Shown piece after piece: positions 22,540 to 35,076 of a stretch of 64,000 nucleotides of DNA (position 1 is its first letter; every line of letters begins with the position of its first letter). The position numbers and the translations under genes were made by a program. The DNA comes from Erythroxylum novogranatense (Eukaryota; Streptophyta; Magnoliopsida; Malpighiales; Erythroxylaceae). The stretch lies in assembly GCA_029891385.1 (NCBI GenBank), contig CM057224.1:27421005-27485004 (forward strand), in the 5' to 3' direction. The notes under the pieces are model-generated. The model was not told where the DNA came from. It ran no database searches and saw only the letters and a program-made list of their open reading frames with translations.

Positions 22540-24010
22540 GATGAAAAATTAACTATGTTTTATAATGAAAAGTTTTTGGGGAAGATGTTGTATATATGGG
22601 TGGAGATATTAAATGATGGGGCTTTAAAATAGGTTTTATTTTATTGGAACCTTGAGAGGATGCTCATAGAGAATGTTAAGACTCTGAAAACAAATAAGTT
22701 TATATATAGGGTTCTAAGAGCTAGTCTAAAAAAATGGGTTAATGGAGGTAAATAAGAGTGATGATTGTGTGATGAAAATACGTAATCTAATTAAAGAATA
22801 AAAAGTAATAAAGATCTATGTTTATCATGGATCCAATGTCTCACATTTAAAACAATCTTTTAATGATGATGTTAATGCAGAGGTTATTATTAGGACTACA
22901 GATGATGTCCCCATTAATGTCATTCAGTCTACTGTCACGCTGCCCATAAATGAAGATGTAGCTAAGTAAGAAGTTGTAGGTTTAAATGATAGTAAAGTTG
23001 ATCTAGCTGAACAAGACGAGAATTTATTTGTTGATGTAAAGGGTATGATTATGATTTAGATGAAGAAGATTTGGAATTCTCTAGGGATTTAATAGCTTCA
23101 TTTAAAAGTGAAAATTAAAGAAAATAATCAAGAGCAAGTTTGCAATATATAATAGAAAAAGGGAAAGATAAAAAAGAAAATATAACAAGATGTTGGAGAT
23201 GATAATGACAAGAATGATGTACAAGATGAACTTATAATAGATTACTCTGAATAAGATGACAATTGCAACTTTGAAGAAGGTTGTTTAGATGTGGATGTGG
23301 GTTAAGAAATAAATCACATTTTTATAGAATTAACCTTTATAAGAAAAAGATTGAGATTAAGTTTGGTATATTATTTAACGATTCTAACTAATTCAAAGAA
23401 GCACTTTATAAAGCTTACTATTAATGAAAGAGGAAGTTTATTTTCAAGAGAAATAACAAACAATTTGTGAGAGCCAAATGTGTGAGTAAGTACTACAAAT
23501 GGTACATTTTGCCAGCTTAGTGAAAGATTTAAATAGTTTTTAAGTATTTTTCAATTTATGGCAATTTTAAATTTAGCTTTATTAATGTGATGGACTGGCT
23601 ACTAACACATATATTTGTAGGTAAGAGTTTTTTAATAAAAACATATATTCAATTCCATTTTTCACAACAAAAGTGCAAGCTCAAAGTGTCTTACTAATAA
23701 TTATTTCAAAGACGTCTCAATACTTACTATACTAAAGCCAATATACTTAAGGAAGTTTGTTAAGAAAGATTTGAGAGTTGATCTTAGGTATAATATTTTT
23801 TATAGGGCTAAGAAATTGGTGATAGAGGAAATGCAAAGAGGTGAAGAGCATAATATAGCAAGCTATAGGATTATAAGGAAGAACAATTTAGGTCAAATTT
23901 ATATTTGATAATTGAATTGGTTACCAAAAGGATATCACATGGAGATTACTTGAAGCCATCATTTGATAGAATGTATATGTATTTTGAATGATGCAATATT
24001 AAAGCTTATG
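22540..24010 (+). pseudogene. Mutator-like (MULE) transposase N-terminal part, decayed
   Basis: Plus-strand frames, with many stops and shifts, follow the order of plant MuDR transposases. About 22550-22830 resembles the N-terminal region (YWNLERMLIENVKTL, then IYVYHGSN). An acidic linker follows. About 23360-23520 holds the MuDR DNA-binding domain (FKEALYKAYY, then FVRAKCVSKYYKWYILPA). About 23760-23890 gives DLRVDLRYNIFYRAKKLVIE and EEHNIASYRIIRKNN, as in the segment before the catalytic domain. About 23965 gives FDRMYMYFE. The DDE core beyond this is missing. Old and dead; terminal inverted repeats were not found. Confidence 0.7.
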
Positions 24011-24446
24011 CTAGAGAACAAGTTTCATAATTATCCAAAAACATTGAATGTTTTACTTGAACCTATGAATGACATCAGATTTAGGAAACTATTAGCTTAA
24101 GTATATCATACACACTTCTCTCTTCCATCCATTCTTTTTTTTTTAATCTGCTCTTCGCAAAAAGCTAAATTTCATCTTAATCTTCTACATCAACTCATAA
24201 TTGCAATCATTATTAATACAATTCTTGATATTTTAATTTTCAACTTTAAGATTTTTTTTCTTCTTCTAGCTTGTTTGCCTTCTTTAATGATCCATATATG
24301 ATACTTAAAGCCCTTTATCACATTGGAGGATAAATCTACTAAGAAAACTAGCAACTTTGATGTCAAAATTAAATAAGTAATAAAAAATATAACAATAGTA
24401 TTGAGATTAAAAATTTAGAAAACTTAAAAAACCATAAAATCAAAAG
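24011..24446. other. Spacer, no gene seen
   Basis: AT-rich sequence between the MULE remnant and the LTR element. No motif recognised. Confidence 0.5.
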
Positions 24447-24451
24447 ATAAC

Positions 24452-27400
24452 TGTTGGACCCCAATCTTTGAGTGAAATTTTGAATTATGAAAATAAAATT
24501 TAAGGAGTGCTTTGTGTACGTCTTGTATAAGAGATGACTTAAAATTTAAAGAATATTGAGAAGAAAAGAAATGATCTGATTTTGATATCTTTGGGGTTTT
24601 GAGTGGATTGGTGTGGTTTATGAAATTAAGTGGATGAGTTGATTGAAATTAAGTTGAAAATCATGAATAAAAAGAGAAAGAGTGAAAATATGAAAAATTA
24701 TGAAATAGTTGACTTTTTGGCCTTTGAAAGTTGACTTTTGATTTAGGCAAAATTTGATAAAATGGTCTTCTGGAAACTTGTAGAGTACGTTAAGAGCTTT
24801 CTGTAGCCATAAAGTTTGTAATTTTTCGATATCGGGAGTGAAAATTATGATCAGTCAAAGTTTATGTTTGAAAGGATTGACTTTTGACTTTAATTATAAT
24901 TGAAACTTTGACTGAGAAATTAACCTAGTTAGAGGTTAATTGAGCTTTGATGTTCTTCATGAAAATTTAAGGATTTGTTTTGATCTTTATTTCGATATAA
25001 AGTATGCAATTTTTCGATCTCGGAATAATAAGTTATGATTTTTACAAGTTTATATTGTGGTTTTAGCACGATTATTAGAGGATAGTATCTTTGACCGGAA
25101 AATGGACTCCTTTATGAGTCGAATTGATTTGTATGTTCTTCATGGAAGTTGAAGAGCTTCCTTCAAGCTTTCTATAGAGACTAAGTTTGTCAAAATTAGA
25201 GTTCGGAATTAAGAGTTATGAATTTTGGAAGTTTTGGATTTTTTATGTGAAAAAAAAGGAAATTTGTTTTATCCCATCATTAGGCGACGCGATCGCTTTA
25301 GCGACGGCGAGTGTTTAGCTCGCGTCACTAGAGGCGACGATCGTCAGAGTGATGGACGTTCATCCGCGTCACCAGGCGACTTATTATCGCTTCGGCGAAG
25401 CGAAGCGAGCTTCGCCTCGCCAATGAAAGTGCTCGTTGCTCCATACGGCTACCGCTTTTGTTTCTCCAATACGACGCTGTTTGATTTTTCTTGTTATTTC
25501 CTCCAATCCGACCTTTGTTTACTATTTTGCTTATATCTTTTCCGTCCGACATCCGATTGAGTCGATTCTTGCGGCGTTGGATTCCTAAGACAATTATCTA
25601 CATCCTCATATAAATTTGTGAATTTTTGAGATTAAATTAATGGTAATTAATTTAATCAAAGTGAGTCGGGAAATTTTCCGAACATAGTTCAGTATTTTGT
25701 GAAATTAAGGACCTGTAGAGATCCGATTGAAGTGATTCTTGAGGCGAAATAAAGATAAGACAAGGGGCTACAAATCATATGAAGAAATGAAATGTCAATT
25801 TTGCCCCTAAGACCTTCGAATTATGAATGGAAGTTCGGATTAGGGTGTAATTTTTGGATTAGGAACACCTGAGAGTATTTTGAGCATAACTTTTGATCTG
25901 GGAATCGAAATGAGGCGATTCTTGTTTTGAATTAAACTAGAGACATAAGGATACAATTGTTATGAAGACATTGAGTTTCAATTTTGGGATTAAGAATGTT
26001 AACTTTTGGACGGAAATAATCGTACATGGAAAATATGTTAGAATGTGGATATACCCGAACTGTTTTGCGCATAACTTTTGGTGTAGTGATCCGAATTGAG
26101 CGCGGTTGGTGGCGTTGGATTCGTATGATTGAGAGGAACATTTCTCGAGAATGAAGTGTTAACAAATTCCTTCAATTCGATAGTGAGAATCAAAACCGCA
26201 AGTGAAAATGGCATAAAGTAACATATGAGGGGCATTTTGGTCTTTTTATCAAAATTTTAATGACATGGCATTATTTATACTATGAGCTGTCGTTTAAGTA
26301 GAAGAATCACGATGATTCTTGTAGAGAAGAGAAGAAAATAAGAAAAAGGAAGAGAAGAAGATGGAGTTTTCGGCTAAGGTGAGAGAGGAAGCAAGTTTTG
26401 ATTTTTCCTACTTGATTTTTGGGATTTTGAGAGTGTTACAAGAGAAAGGAAGATGGGAAGTGAAGAGAGCTTCCTTTCAAGCTAGGAAAATTCGAATTTG
26501 GTGGAGAAATGAGGTAAGGGAAAATTTTCAACTTTGAGATTTTGTTGAATTTTTGATTGAGAAATATAGATAATGATATGGGTTTGTGATTTATGAAGTT
26601 GATTTTGAAATATATGCTTTAGGTGAAGTTTAATTTGAAAAATTGTAAATTGGAGGTTTAGGCCAAATTAGAAATTGGAGATTTTGTGAATTAATGGTGT
26701 AGAATCATCAATAATAGCATGAATTGATGAAATATGGAATCAATTTTGAAGAAATTGTGATTTATGGTATTGAATTTGTGTAAATTGGTTTAGGCCAATT
26801 TTGAAAATTGAGGATTTTCAAAATTGGAGATTGAAATAGCTTGAATATGAGAGGAATTGATATTTCCTAAGTTCAATTTGAGAAATTAAGTTAATTATGA
26901 TATTGAATTTGATTGGATTGATTTAGGTTCAATTTGTAATTTGGGGGTTTTTGGAATTAGTGATGTGACTATCTTGGAATTAGTAAGAATTGATGACTTA
27001 TGCATCAAATTGAAGGATTAAGTTATTTATGAGATTAAATTTTGATGAAATTGATTTAGGGAATTTTCAATTGGAAGGAAGAAAGGAGAAAAAGTCAAAT
27101 TGAAGCATTGGACAAGATGCTAGCATGGATATGAGGTGGGTAGCATATTTATATTTTGATTTATAGGCAATATACGAATTTTCAAAAATGAAAGAAAGCA
27201 AAATTTTGGATTTTGATAAATTATTGTTTTGTAAATGTTTGAAAATAAGAATTGATTAAAAGTTTGAAATTTTGATTTCCAAAGGTTTTCTGAAAAATTA
27301 TTATAAGGTGATTTGATAAATTGATAGAAATTTCTGAAAATGCATTTGTTGTGTATGCATTGACAAATTATGCGAATTGTTGCATTGATTGATTGAATAA

Positions 27401-28889
27401 ATTAAATTGTATGAAGTATTTGAATTGTATGAAGTATTTGAATTGTGAGTTTGTTAGTATTCGATGAAATAAAGTTAGAAAGGCAAGATTTTGAAAAGTG
27501 CCTTCGGGTGTTCTGAAATTTCGTTTTTGATTATGTGTTATGTGGGTTTGGTAGGTCCTTTGTGAGTCAGCGCTGTCTCTACCTGTTTAAGCCTTCGCCC
27601 GGCTGCCTGCAATAGGCAATGGAGATCCATTTACGGACTCCTTTCACGGCTACACTGGACTGCTATGCGGGAAAGTGTAGTACGTCTGTTCACTTACCGC
27701 ATACGTTATCAAGTATGCTGAATGTGCGATCGTCTGTTAGACCGAACCAAATCAATTCTGATGTTTTATGTGTTTGTAATTTGACCATGATGTGATGCAT
27801 TCATATTTATGAAAAATTTGAGAAGTTTGAAAAAAATGAAATGAGAAAAAGTGAGATTATTGTGAAAAGTTTGAAAAATATGAAAAAAAGGGTTTGAGGA
27901 AATTGTTTGAAAAATTATAAAGTTTGAAAAATTAGCCTTTTGGCAAAAAGTTTATGAAAATTGATTTACGCTTATTATTCGATTTATAAATGTGTTATCC
28001 ACGAGCTTTCTGAAGCTACCCCTTTCATCCCCATCTCCGTGTTTCGAGCGGAGATCGGATGAAAGAATGTGAAGACATCGCTTTGACATTTGTGTCGCTT
28101 AGATTTTGTGTAATTTGGATCTTTAGTATGAATATGTTTATGGCTTAAGATAAGTTTGGAAAAGTGTATTTGTGTATAAAGTCGGTGTTGTGCATGGTTT
28201 TGGAATTTGTATATGAGTTTAGTATTGAATTGAGAATTATGGAAGTATTAGATTTAGGTTTGCGTTTTGTTTGGTGTTTGGATTCGGACGGAGAGTCCGA
28301 TGATTCGAGATCTGTTTGGCTTTTAGAAGTGTACTTCTTTACCCTTGCAGTTTGGGTTAGGATAAAGGCAAGATTATCTTTTAAAATTTGATAAAATTTC
28401 GGTAATATGGGTCTAAAGAAATGAGTTTGAGGATTTATATGATTGTATAAGAAATGATTAAGATGAATTAAGTGAATTGAAATTGGTGAGGATGAGTTTC
28501 CAAAAAGGGAATTGTATTGAATGGTTATGATTTGAATGAGATTGATTAAAGAGAAAAGGAATGAATAAGAAGAAAGAAAAAAAAATTCATACCGGATTTG
28601 AAATGTCGTAAGGTTTCCAACGCGATGAGTTTTCTATGCTTCATGTTTGAAACGGATGTCGGTGTGTTTTTCAGTTTGATTATTTCGATTCGCAATCGAT
28701 TCGGAATTCTGCCTTTCGAGTTTCTCCGTTTTGTTATTCGTATTTCCGATGCACAATTTTCTGAGTATTCGTTTCGCTCCGATGATGCGATTTGTATTCC
28801 GATTAGCGATTTCTCGCTTTTCAATTCCGAATTCCATTTTCCGTGCTCCGTTTTCGGTTGGGATCAGGTTCCCGGATCGGGTCCCAATA
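24452..28889 (+). repeat. Left LTR of LARD-like element, 4438 bp
   Basis: Full-length LTR, unusually long. A CpG-rich patch at 25280-25440 ('gcgacgcgatcgc', 'tcgcttcggcgaagcgaagc') stands out in AT-rich sequence. A second GC-richer block lies at 27555-27720. No coding capacity is recognised; the open frames at 25225 and 28598 are incidental. Confidence 0.93.
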
Positions 28890-28893
28890 TTTA

Positions 28894-28906
28894 TGGTATC
28901 AGAGCC
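28894..28906 (+). other. Primer binding site, initiator Met-tRNA
   Basis: TGGTATCAGAGCC starts 4 nt after the left LTR, a perfect match to the plant initiator-tRNA-Met primer sequence. Confidence 0.93.
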
Positions 28907-29546
28907 CAGTAATATGATCTTACTTGGGCATATGAGTATGAGTAAGAATTTGAGAATAGTTTGTAATGATAAGAGTGAATTTATGAGAATGTGCTAAGTG
29001 ATCATTTGATTTTGATGAAAGAAATATGATTGTCTTTAGGAATTTGAAATTGATGTGCATGACTTGTCATGACTTATTTGAAGAATTAAAGTGATTGTTT
29101 GTTTTGGGTGTTAAGAATATGATTGATTGGAAACATGTGTTTGTGGAACTTAAGATGTGAATTGCAAAATGAATTGGGAGAAATTGATATAGCTTGTATT
29201 TCTGTGAGATGAGAGTATGACTTTTAGAAAGATGACGTGATGGTAAAGATTAAATGACGAGTGAATCATATTAGGGTTCCTTAAGAAATGGACCATTGAC
29301 TTGTGTCCATATATGAAGAAATAATAAGTTATAGATATAGTGCTTTGAGATGATATGGGTGTTATGAGATACAAAAGTGAAATGTTGTGAAGAGATATGA
29401 TGAGGAACGTAGATAAGAAAAGTGATTTGATTATGATTTCGGAAAGAAATTAGTAAGAAAGTCTTGATGATTTTTGTTTGAAAGCAATTTATGCAAGAAT
29501 GAGTTAATTGAGTCTAAGTATATGAATTTGAGGACGAAATTCTTTT

Positions 29547-29559
29547 AAGAGGAGAGAAA
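29547..29559 (+). other. Polypurine tract of LARD-like element
   Basis: AAGAGGAGAGAAA directly precedes the right LTR start TGTTGGACCC. Confidence 0.88.
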
Positions 29560-30491
29560 TGTTGGACCCTATCTTTGAGTGAAAATTTGAATTATGAAAA
29601 TGAAATTTAAGGAGTATTTGTAGACGCCTTGTATAAGAGATGACTTAAAATTTAAAGAATATTGAGAAGAAAAGAAATGATCGATTTTGATATCTTTGGG
29701 GTTTTGAGTGGATTGGTGTGGTTTATGAAATTAAGTGGATGAGTTGATTGAAATTAAGTTGAAAATCATGAATAAAAGAGAAAGAGTGAAAATATGAAAA
29801 TTGTGAAATAGTTGACTTTTGGCCTTTGAAAGTTGACTTTTGATTTAGGCAAAATTTGATAAAATGGTCTTCTGAAACTTGTAGAGTACGTTAAGAGCTT
29901 TCTGTAGCCATAAAGTTTGTGATTTTCGATATCGGGAGTGAAAGTTATGATCACCAAAGTTTATGTTTGAAAGGATTGACTTTTGACTTTAATTATAATT
30001 GAAACTTTGACTGAGAAATTAACCTAGTTAGAGGTTAATTGAGCTTTGATGTTCTTCATGAAAATTTAAGGATTTGTTTTGATCTTTATTTCGATATAAA
30101 GTATGCAATTTTTCGATCTCGGAATAATAAGTTATGATTTTTACAAGTTTATATTGTGGTTTTAGCATGATTATTAGAGGATAGTATCTTTGACCGGATT
30201 TGAAATGTCGTAAGGTTTCCAACGCGATGAGTTTTCTATGCTTCATGTTTGAAACGGATGTCGGTGTGTTTTTCAGTTTGATTATTTCGATTCGCATTCG
30301 ATTCAGAATTCTGCCTTTCGAGTTTTTCCGTTTTGTTATTCGTATTTCCGATGCACAATTTTCTGAGTATTCGTTTTGCTCCGATGATGCGATTTGTATT
30401 CCGATTAGCGATTTCTCGCTTTTCGATTCCGAATTTCGTTTTCCGTGCTCCGTTTTCGGTTGGGATCCGGTTCCCGGATCGGGTCCCAACA
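29560..30491 (+). repeat. Right LTR of LARD-like element, internally deleted (932 bp)
   Basis: Aligns to both ends of the left LTR but lacks its middle. The left LTR has 'accgga' at 25094 and 28591; the right LTR has one copy at 30193-30198 exactly where the two flanks meet. Deletion between short direct repeats removed 3497 bp; 932 + 3497 = 4429, matching the 4438 bp of the left LTR. Confidence 0.93.
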
Positions 30492-30496
30492 ATAAC

Positions 30497-31661
30497 TCAC
30501 CCTATATTAAGTATAATAAACAAAACGTCTTCCTATATTTCTCTCTGCTTATAAAGTTTGCATGACAATAATTAACCCACAAAAATAAAATAAAATCTTC
30601 AACCAATCTAATCGTCGAACTTACATATAGTTTTTGACTTATAATACTTAATCTCAACTAGTTGTGATAGAAATTATAATATGCTACGAAGTTTATTTTA
30701 GAGTGAGATTGTAACAATATAAGAAATTTATTTTAGACTTAAAAGGATAATAATCTACCGGAATCTTAATTGAGGGAAACTAATTAATATTGTGCAATAG
30801 AACCACAATCTTATTCAACTAGTATAAGAAGCAAAACAAGGTTAATTCACAAAGTTTTTCAAGTTCTAATCTTAACTTAACTAAAATAAATGCCTCAAAT
30901 GCTTCCCATATATTTCCAATATTTGTAAGATAAGCTTTATAACGCACTTGTGGTAAATAATCCATTTTGGTTTGGAATAATATATTGGTAAATTAAAATT
31001 GTGATAAAGGTTTGCTTTTATTTATGTTAATCAAGACTATTGAATAACTTATAAAACTCATTTATATTAAACAAAATGGTTCATTTTAGAGAGCACTTCT
31101 ATAGAACTAGTTATATGCTAGGAGTATGTAAATTAAAGAAATTTTATAAATTTAAAACTTGTTCATATTATAATACTTACTTATAGTTTATCATTTAATC
31201 ACCGTGAAAAAGAACATCTAAAAGAAAAAGGGTTTGAACCACAAAACAAACATTTAGTTGAACACAAAAATGAAAAAGAAAAGAAGTAAAAAAAATAAAG
31301 TTTGAGAAGCTTACCAAATCTCATAAATCAAATGTGCATATATGAAACGAATGATGCACCCTTCCTTCAAGTGATGATACCTAAGATGGAACATAAAGAA
31401 TGTCACTAATCATGTAAGAAAAATGCAACTAAAAAATGAAGAAAATAAAGAAACAAAGATATCAAACTCTAATGTTAAACCTGATAATACTTAGCCTTGA
31501 TTCTTTATCTTTAATATTTTATTAAAGGTGAAAACCCAAAGAGAGGAAAAATGCAACCTAAGACAATAAAAGAGGAAAAATGAAGAGTCTTCAAAGGAAC
31601 TCAGATGCAATACAATATTTGTGATTCCAATTCCAGATGACAAAGATGAGAGGAGGGTTCT
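30497..31661. other. Spacer, no gene seen
   Basis: AT-rich sequence between two LTR insertions. No coding motif, RNA gene or terminal repeat recognised. Confidence 0.5.
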
Positions 31662-34600
31662 TGTAACACCCCACTACCATAGAGTACATACTCGAACATC
31701 CAGAGGACATTCAAATACATATCATATGACAATGGTAGGTTAGAGCAAACATAATCCCTTAAATGACATCATAAAGAACATACAATACTTAAAACCTCAA
31801 CACTTCGTTTCATTCATTAACCAAAGTTTACATTGTAGTCATTAAAACAAATATTTATAATCGTTTATACAAAAGTTCTACATGTCAAAGAAACTACAAA
31901 ATATAATCTATAACTCCTCTAATGTCAACTGACAGACCTTTGAGTTATAACTTAATTCAAAAATGTTTCTCTAGATAATCTTAGGAACTAGGTCTCCTGT
32001 CTCGTACCTGAAAAGTCATATTGTAATTTTTGATGAGTTTTGCAAACTCAATGAGTGAACCATCATTGATGATCTCACTCGAGTCACACAAATATCACAC
32101 AACCAATCAATTTCACAAACATTCTTTCAGAACATGAATAACCCAATCAATCACATTATCATAGCATTTCACTTTATCATCACAATTTCATAAAAGATTT
32201 CATGATCATATATTCATAATCATAAGTATACAAATGCATATGCATATGAGACTCCAGATTCGTTATTATTTGCTGTGACTGAGCGTCTTTCAGATACAGA
32301 TACAGATACATATATTGGCCTAATGGGCTCAGTCAAATACAGAAATCACGGAGTAAAGCTCTATGTGCAAAATTCTGAGCTTAAAGCTCTTTCAGACTGG
32401 CTACTTTGATCACAATGTCTTTATCTGAACATGTATTTTATGAAATGCATCAAATAACAGAATATGTTATGTATAGCATTCACTTATAATGAACAAATAG
32501 AATCTCATATTCATCCAGCATTCAATTTTTGTTGAGTATACATATATCATTCATAATTCAAATGCAAATAGAACACTTCTAATACATTCCCAAATATCAA
32601 ACTCCTCGGACCATTAAATTTTGAAATTAACAAACAAATCACAAACAGTTCAATAATTGGAAGTTAAACAGAATAAGTCAATCCTAGGAAGATCATCTAG
32701 CTTGACTCACAGTATACTCCAATTTATGCTATTGCCTAGATTGTCCGGTAATGTTTGAATGGCGTATGACTTGAGCGACTAAAATCATACAATTCACACA
32801 TAATTCACACTACAAAGTCGATCAACGAAATACTTATTCATTTGTGCACATATATACATATTTCATGTTCAGTGGATGCCCAATGACTATTCCGAGTATG
32901 TTTCCTTTATTCACATCTCATGATCATTCATACTTTAAAACTCATATAATTCATACTTTAAAACTCATATATTTCTAATTTGAAGTTAGGTTTACACCTC
33001 GATAATACAAATTTATTCTAAAGTCATCACTCAATCATGCATTAAGGTTCATAGCTCAATACACTTGATTATTATAACATCATCAATCAATCATTACCAA
33101 TCCTTTTTTAATGAATTCAGATGACAATAAAATTTGGTGGAGAGGAAGGACAATGAGTTAGGAGCTTGTGGTTCAAATTTCAAGTCAATCGAAGGTCTGG
33201 AGAAGAAGTTACAGTCAAAAGAGTGAAGGGTGTTCAAAGCTATCAAACAGCAATGCACCTTCACTTTCATTATCGTGCTTGTGCATGATCATGCAACCCT
33301 CTAATGTTTCCTTTCTGTCACGATCGCACACTACCTCTTATTCAAGCTTCATTCTAGTTTTTCTCAAAACAGTATTTCAGGTTAATTTTTCATGGTTATT
33401 TTGACAAGAAAATGAAGTAATTAGGCAATACATTCTTTTAAAAAATGTTATCATATGTCTTAAGTTTCTAATGAACTAAATTTCATACAATTTGGTTCAG
33501 TATTCTGCAAGTTATACCCAAAATTCTACAGACTATTCTCAAACAGTGACAGAATCCAAAAACTCAATTTCAAGACAAAATTTAAAACTCTTAGAGACAT
33601 AATTAAAATTAGATTCCTTCATGAAAAATATATCCATATGTCTTTAATTTATTATAAACTTAAAAGTATCTCATCTGGATATCTACAGATCAAGTTATGG
33701 CCAAAATACTGATGTACGTTCAGTGAAAATACTACAACTAACATATTCCAACAATTCTTCTTTCATTTTTCCTGATTTTTTTTACGCTTTATACCAAAGT
33801 GAAATAGCCTCTTTATAGTTCATCAATTATACCCCTGTTAGGCCTGAATCATACTCCAATTCCTCATCAATAAGCTCTCCTATTCCAATTCAAAATTAAT
33901 CAATTAACAGCTCACAAATTCTAGTATTTCATGCATCAAAACCAGAAACTTTTACATTATTATGCATATAGTCCTAGTTCTTTCCAAATTCAAGAACATC
34001 AAATTAATATTTTTCTTTAACATAAATTCACCTTCATTATACTTCAAATCCAGACCTCATTCATCCATAAATCAATGTATATCTTACGATTTTTATACAC
34101 CAAGAACAAACATAAAACATATAAGTTTATTCAACACATTTCTAGTACACTTCATCATCAACATCTCATACATTTCATTCCAATTCAAGCATCATTCTCA
34201 TACTAATAAACATACCATAAAGATCATATTTGCTACCTAACTTTTAAGCTTCTAGTTTCAACTCAAAACTTTATATTAATTAAGCCTCCATTCATGCATA
34301 ATTCATTATAAACTCAAGGTGATGATAGGTTGATTTTGGATAGCAATATGAAGGCCACTTTGAACTGGTTTCTTGGCAATTTTGTGAGGAATTAAAATAT
34401 GAGTTTTATGTAGTAATTTGAGCTAGGTTTAACCGTAATTCAAAGAGAAAATGGATGCAATTTCGGTGGAGAAGGTGAAGAACAAAGGAGAAGACTGCAT
34501 AATTTTCCTTGCTGTAACTTTCTTCACTAATTAGTGATAGGTGTCTTAATTTGGCCAAGGCATGTATGCCATATATCAACCTAATATGCTGCCATTTATC

Positions 34601-35071
34601 CACACTTTAAGTTGCCATATGTCACCAATTAATCAGTCCATATGTCTCATTACAATTAGTCCACGTGTCACACAATGATTGATCTATTTTTCATTTAATT
34701 ACTAGTCTATTTATCACTCATTTAACTATGTCAAATGTCACTCAAACTTTCATGGATCAATTTATCCTACTACTTGACATTTGTCCTAGTACAAATGTAC
34801 ATTTAATCCATCAATTTCCCAATCCATAACATTAATTCCTATTGACTAATTGAAATTCAATCATACCAAAATTCAAGACATATTAATTCATAACTCATAT
34901 CATGATCACTTAACATTTTTTATTGCCCTAAATATGTCAATTGAGTGCATATGTTATTTTTGTAATGTGTTCTAATATCAATTCGTGTATAAATGCTAAT
35001 GTTATGCATGTATATGCAATACTTAATCTAGAGTTAAATCCTAAGCATGTTCCGAACAATAAGATATTACA
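31662..35071 (-). repeat. Solo LTR of a Tekay-like family, about 3.4 kb
   Basis: Starts TGTAACACCCCACTACC and ends GATATTACA, resembling the Tekay LTR termini (TGTAGCGCCCCCTTACC, GATGTTACA). Adjacent pentamers are GTTCT (31657-31661) and ATTCT (35072-35076), a target duplication with one mismatch. Inside, 32007-32095 and 32240-32400 match landmark blocks of LTR A (7911-7985 and 8090-8280). No internal region is attached, so it is a solo LTR left by LTR-LTR recombination. Orientation is by homology. It is much more diverged than the tandem copies. Confidence 0.75.
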
Positions 35072-35076
35072 ATTCT

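Larger units (their letters stand above)
24447..30496 (+). mobile_element. LARD-like LTR element: 4.4-kb LTR, 0.67-kb internal region
   Basis: Left LTR 24452-28889 begins TGTTGGACCCC; right LTR 29560-30491 ends GGGTCCCAACA. Both sides are flanked by ATAAC (24447-24451 and 30492-30496). A perfect initiator-Met-tRNA primer site and a polypurine tract lie just inside the LTRs, so the ends are certain. The internal 670 bp has no gag or pol frame; only the last codons before the polypurine tract read FEDEILLRGE, similar to the end of Tekay polyproteins. It therefore looks like an internally deleted Tekay relative that would need enzymes in trans. Confidence 0.93.

Noticed and set aside
25225..25560. 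111-aa open frame in LARD LTR
   Set aside because: No conserved domain; absent from the deleted right LTR; part of a CpG-rich LTR patch.
28598..28912. 104-aa frame rich in Phe/Ile, repeated at 30200-30565
   Set aside because: The duplication is due to the two LTR ends of one element, not to a gene pair.
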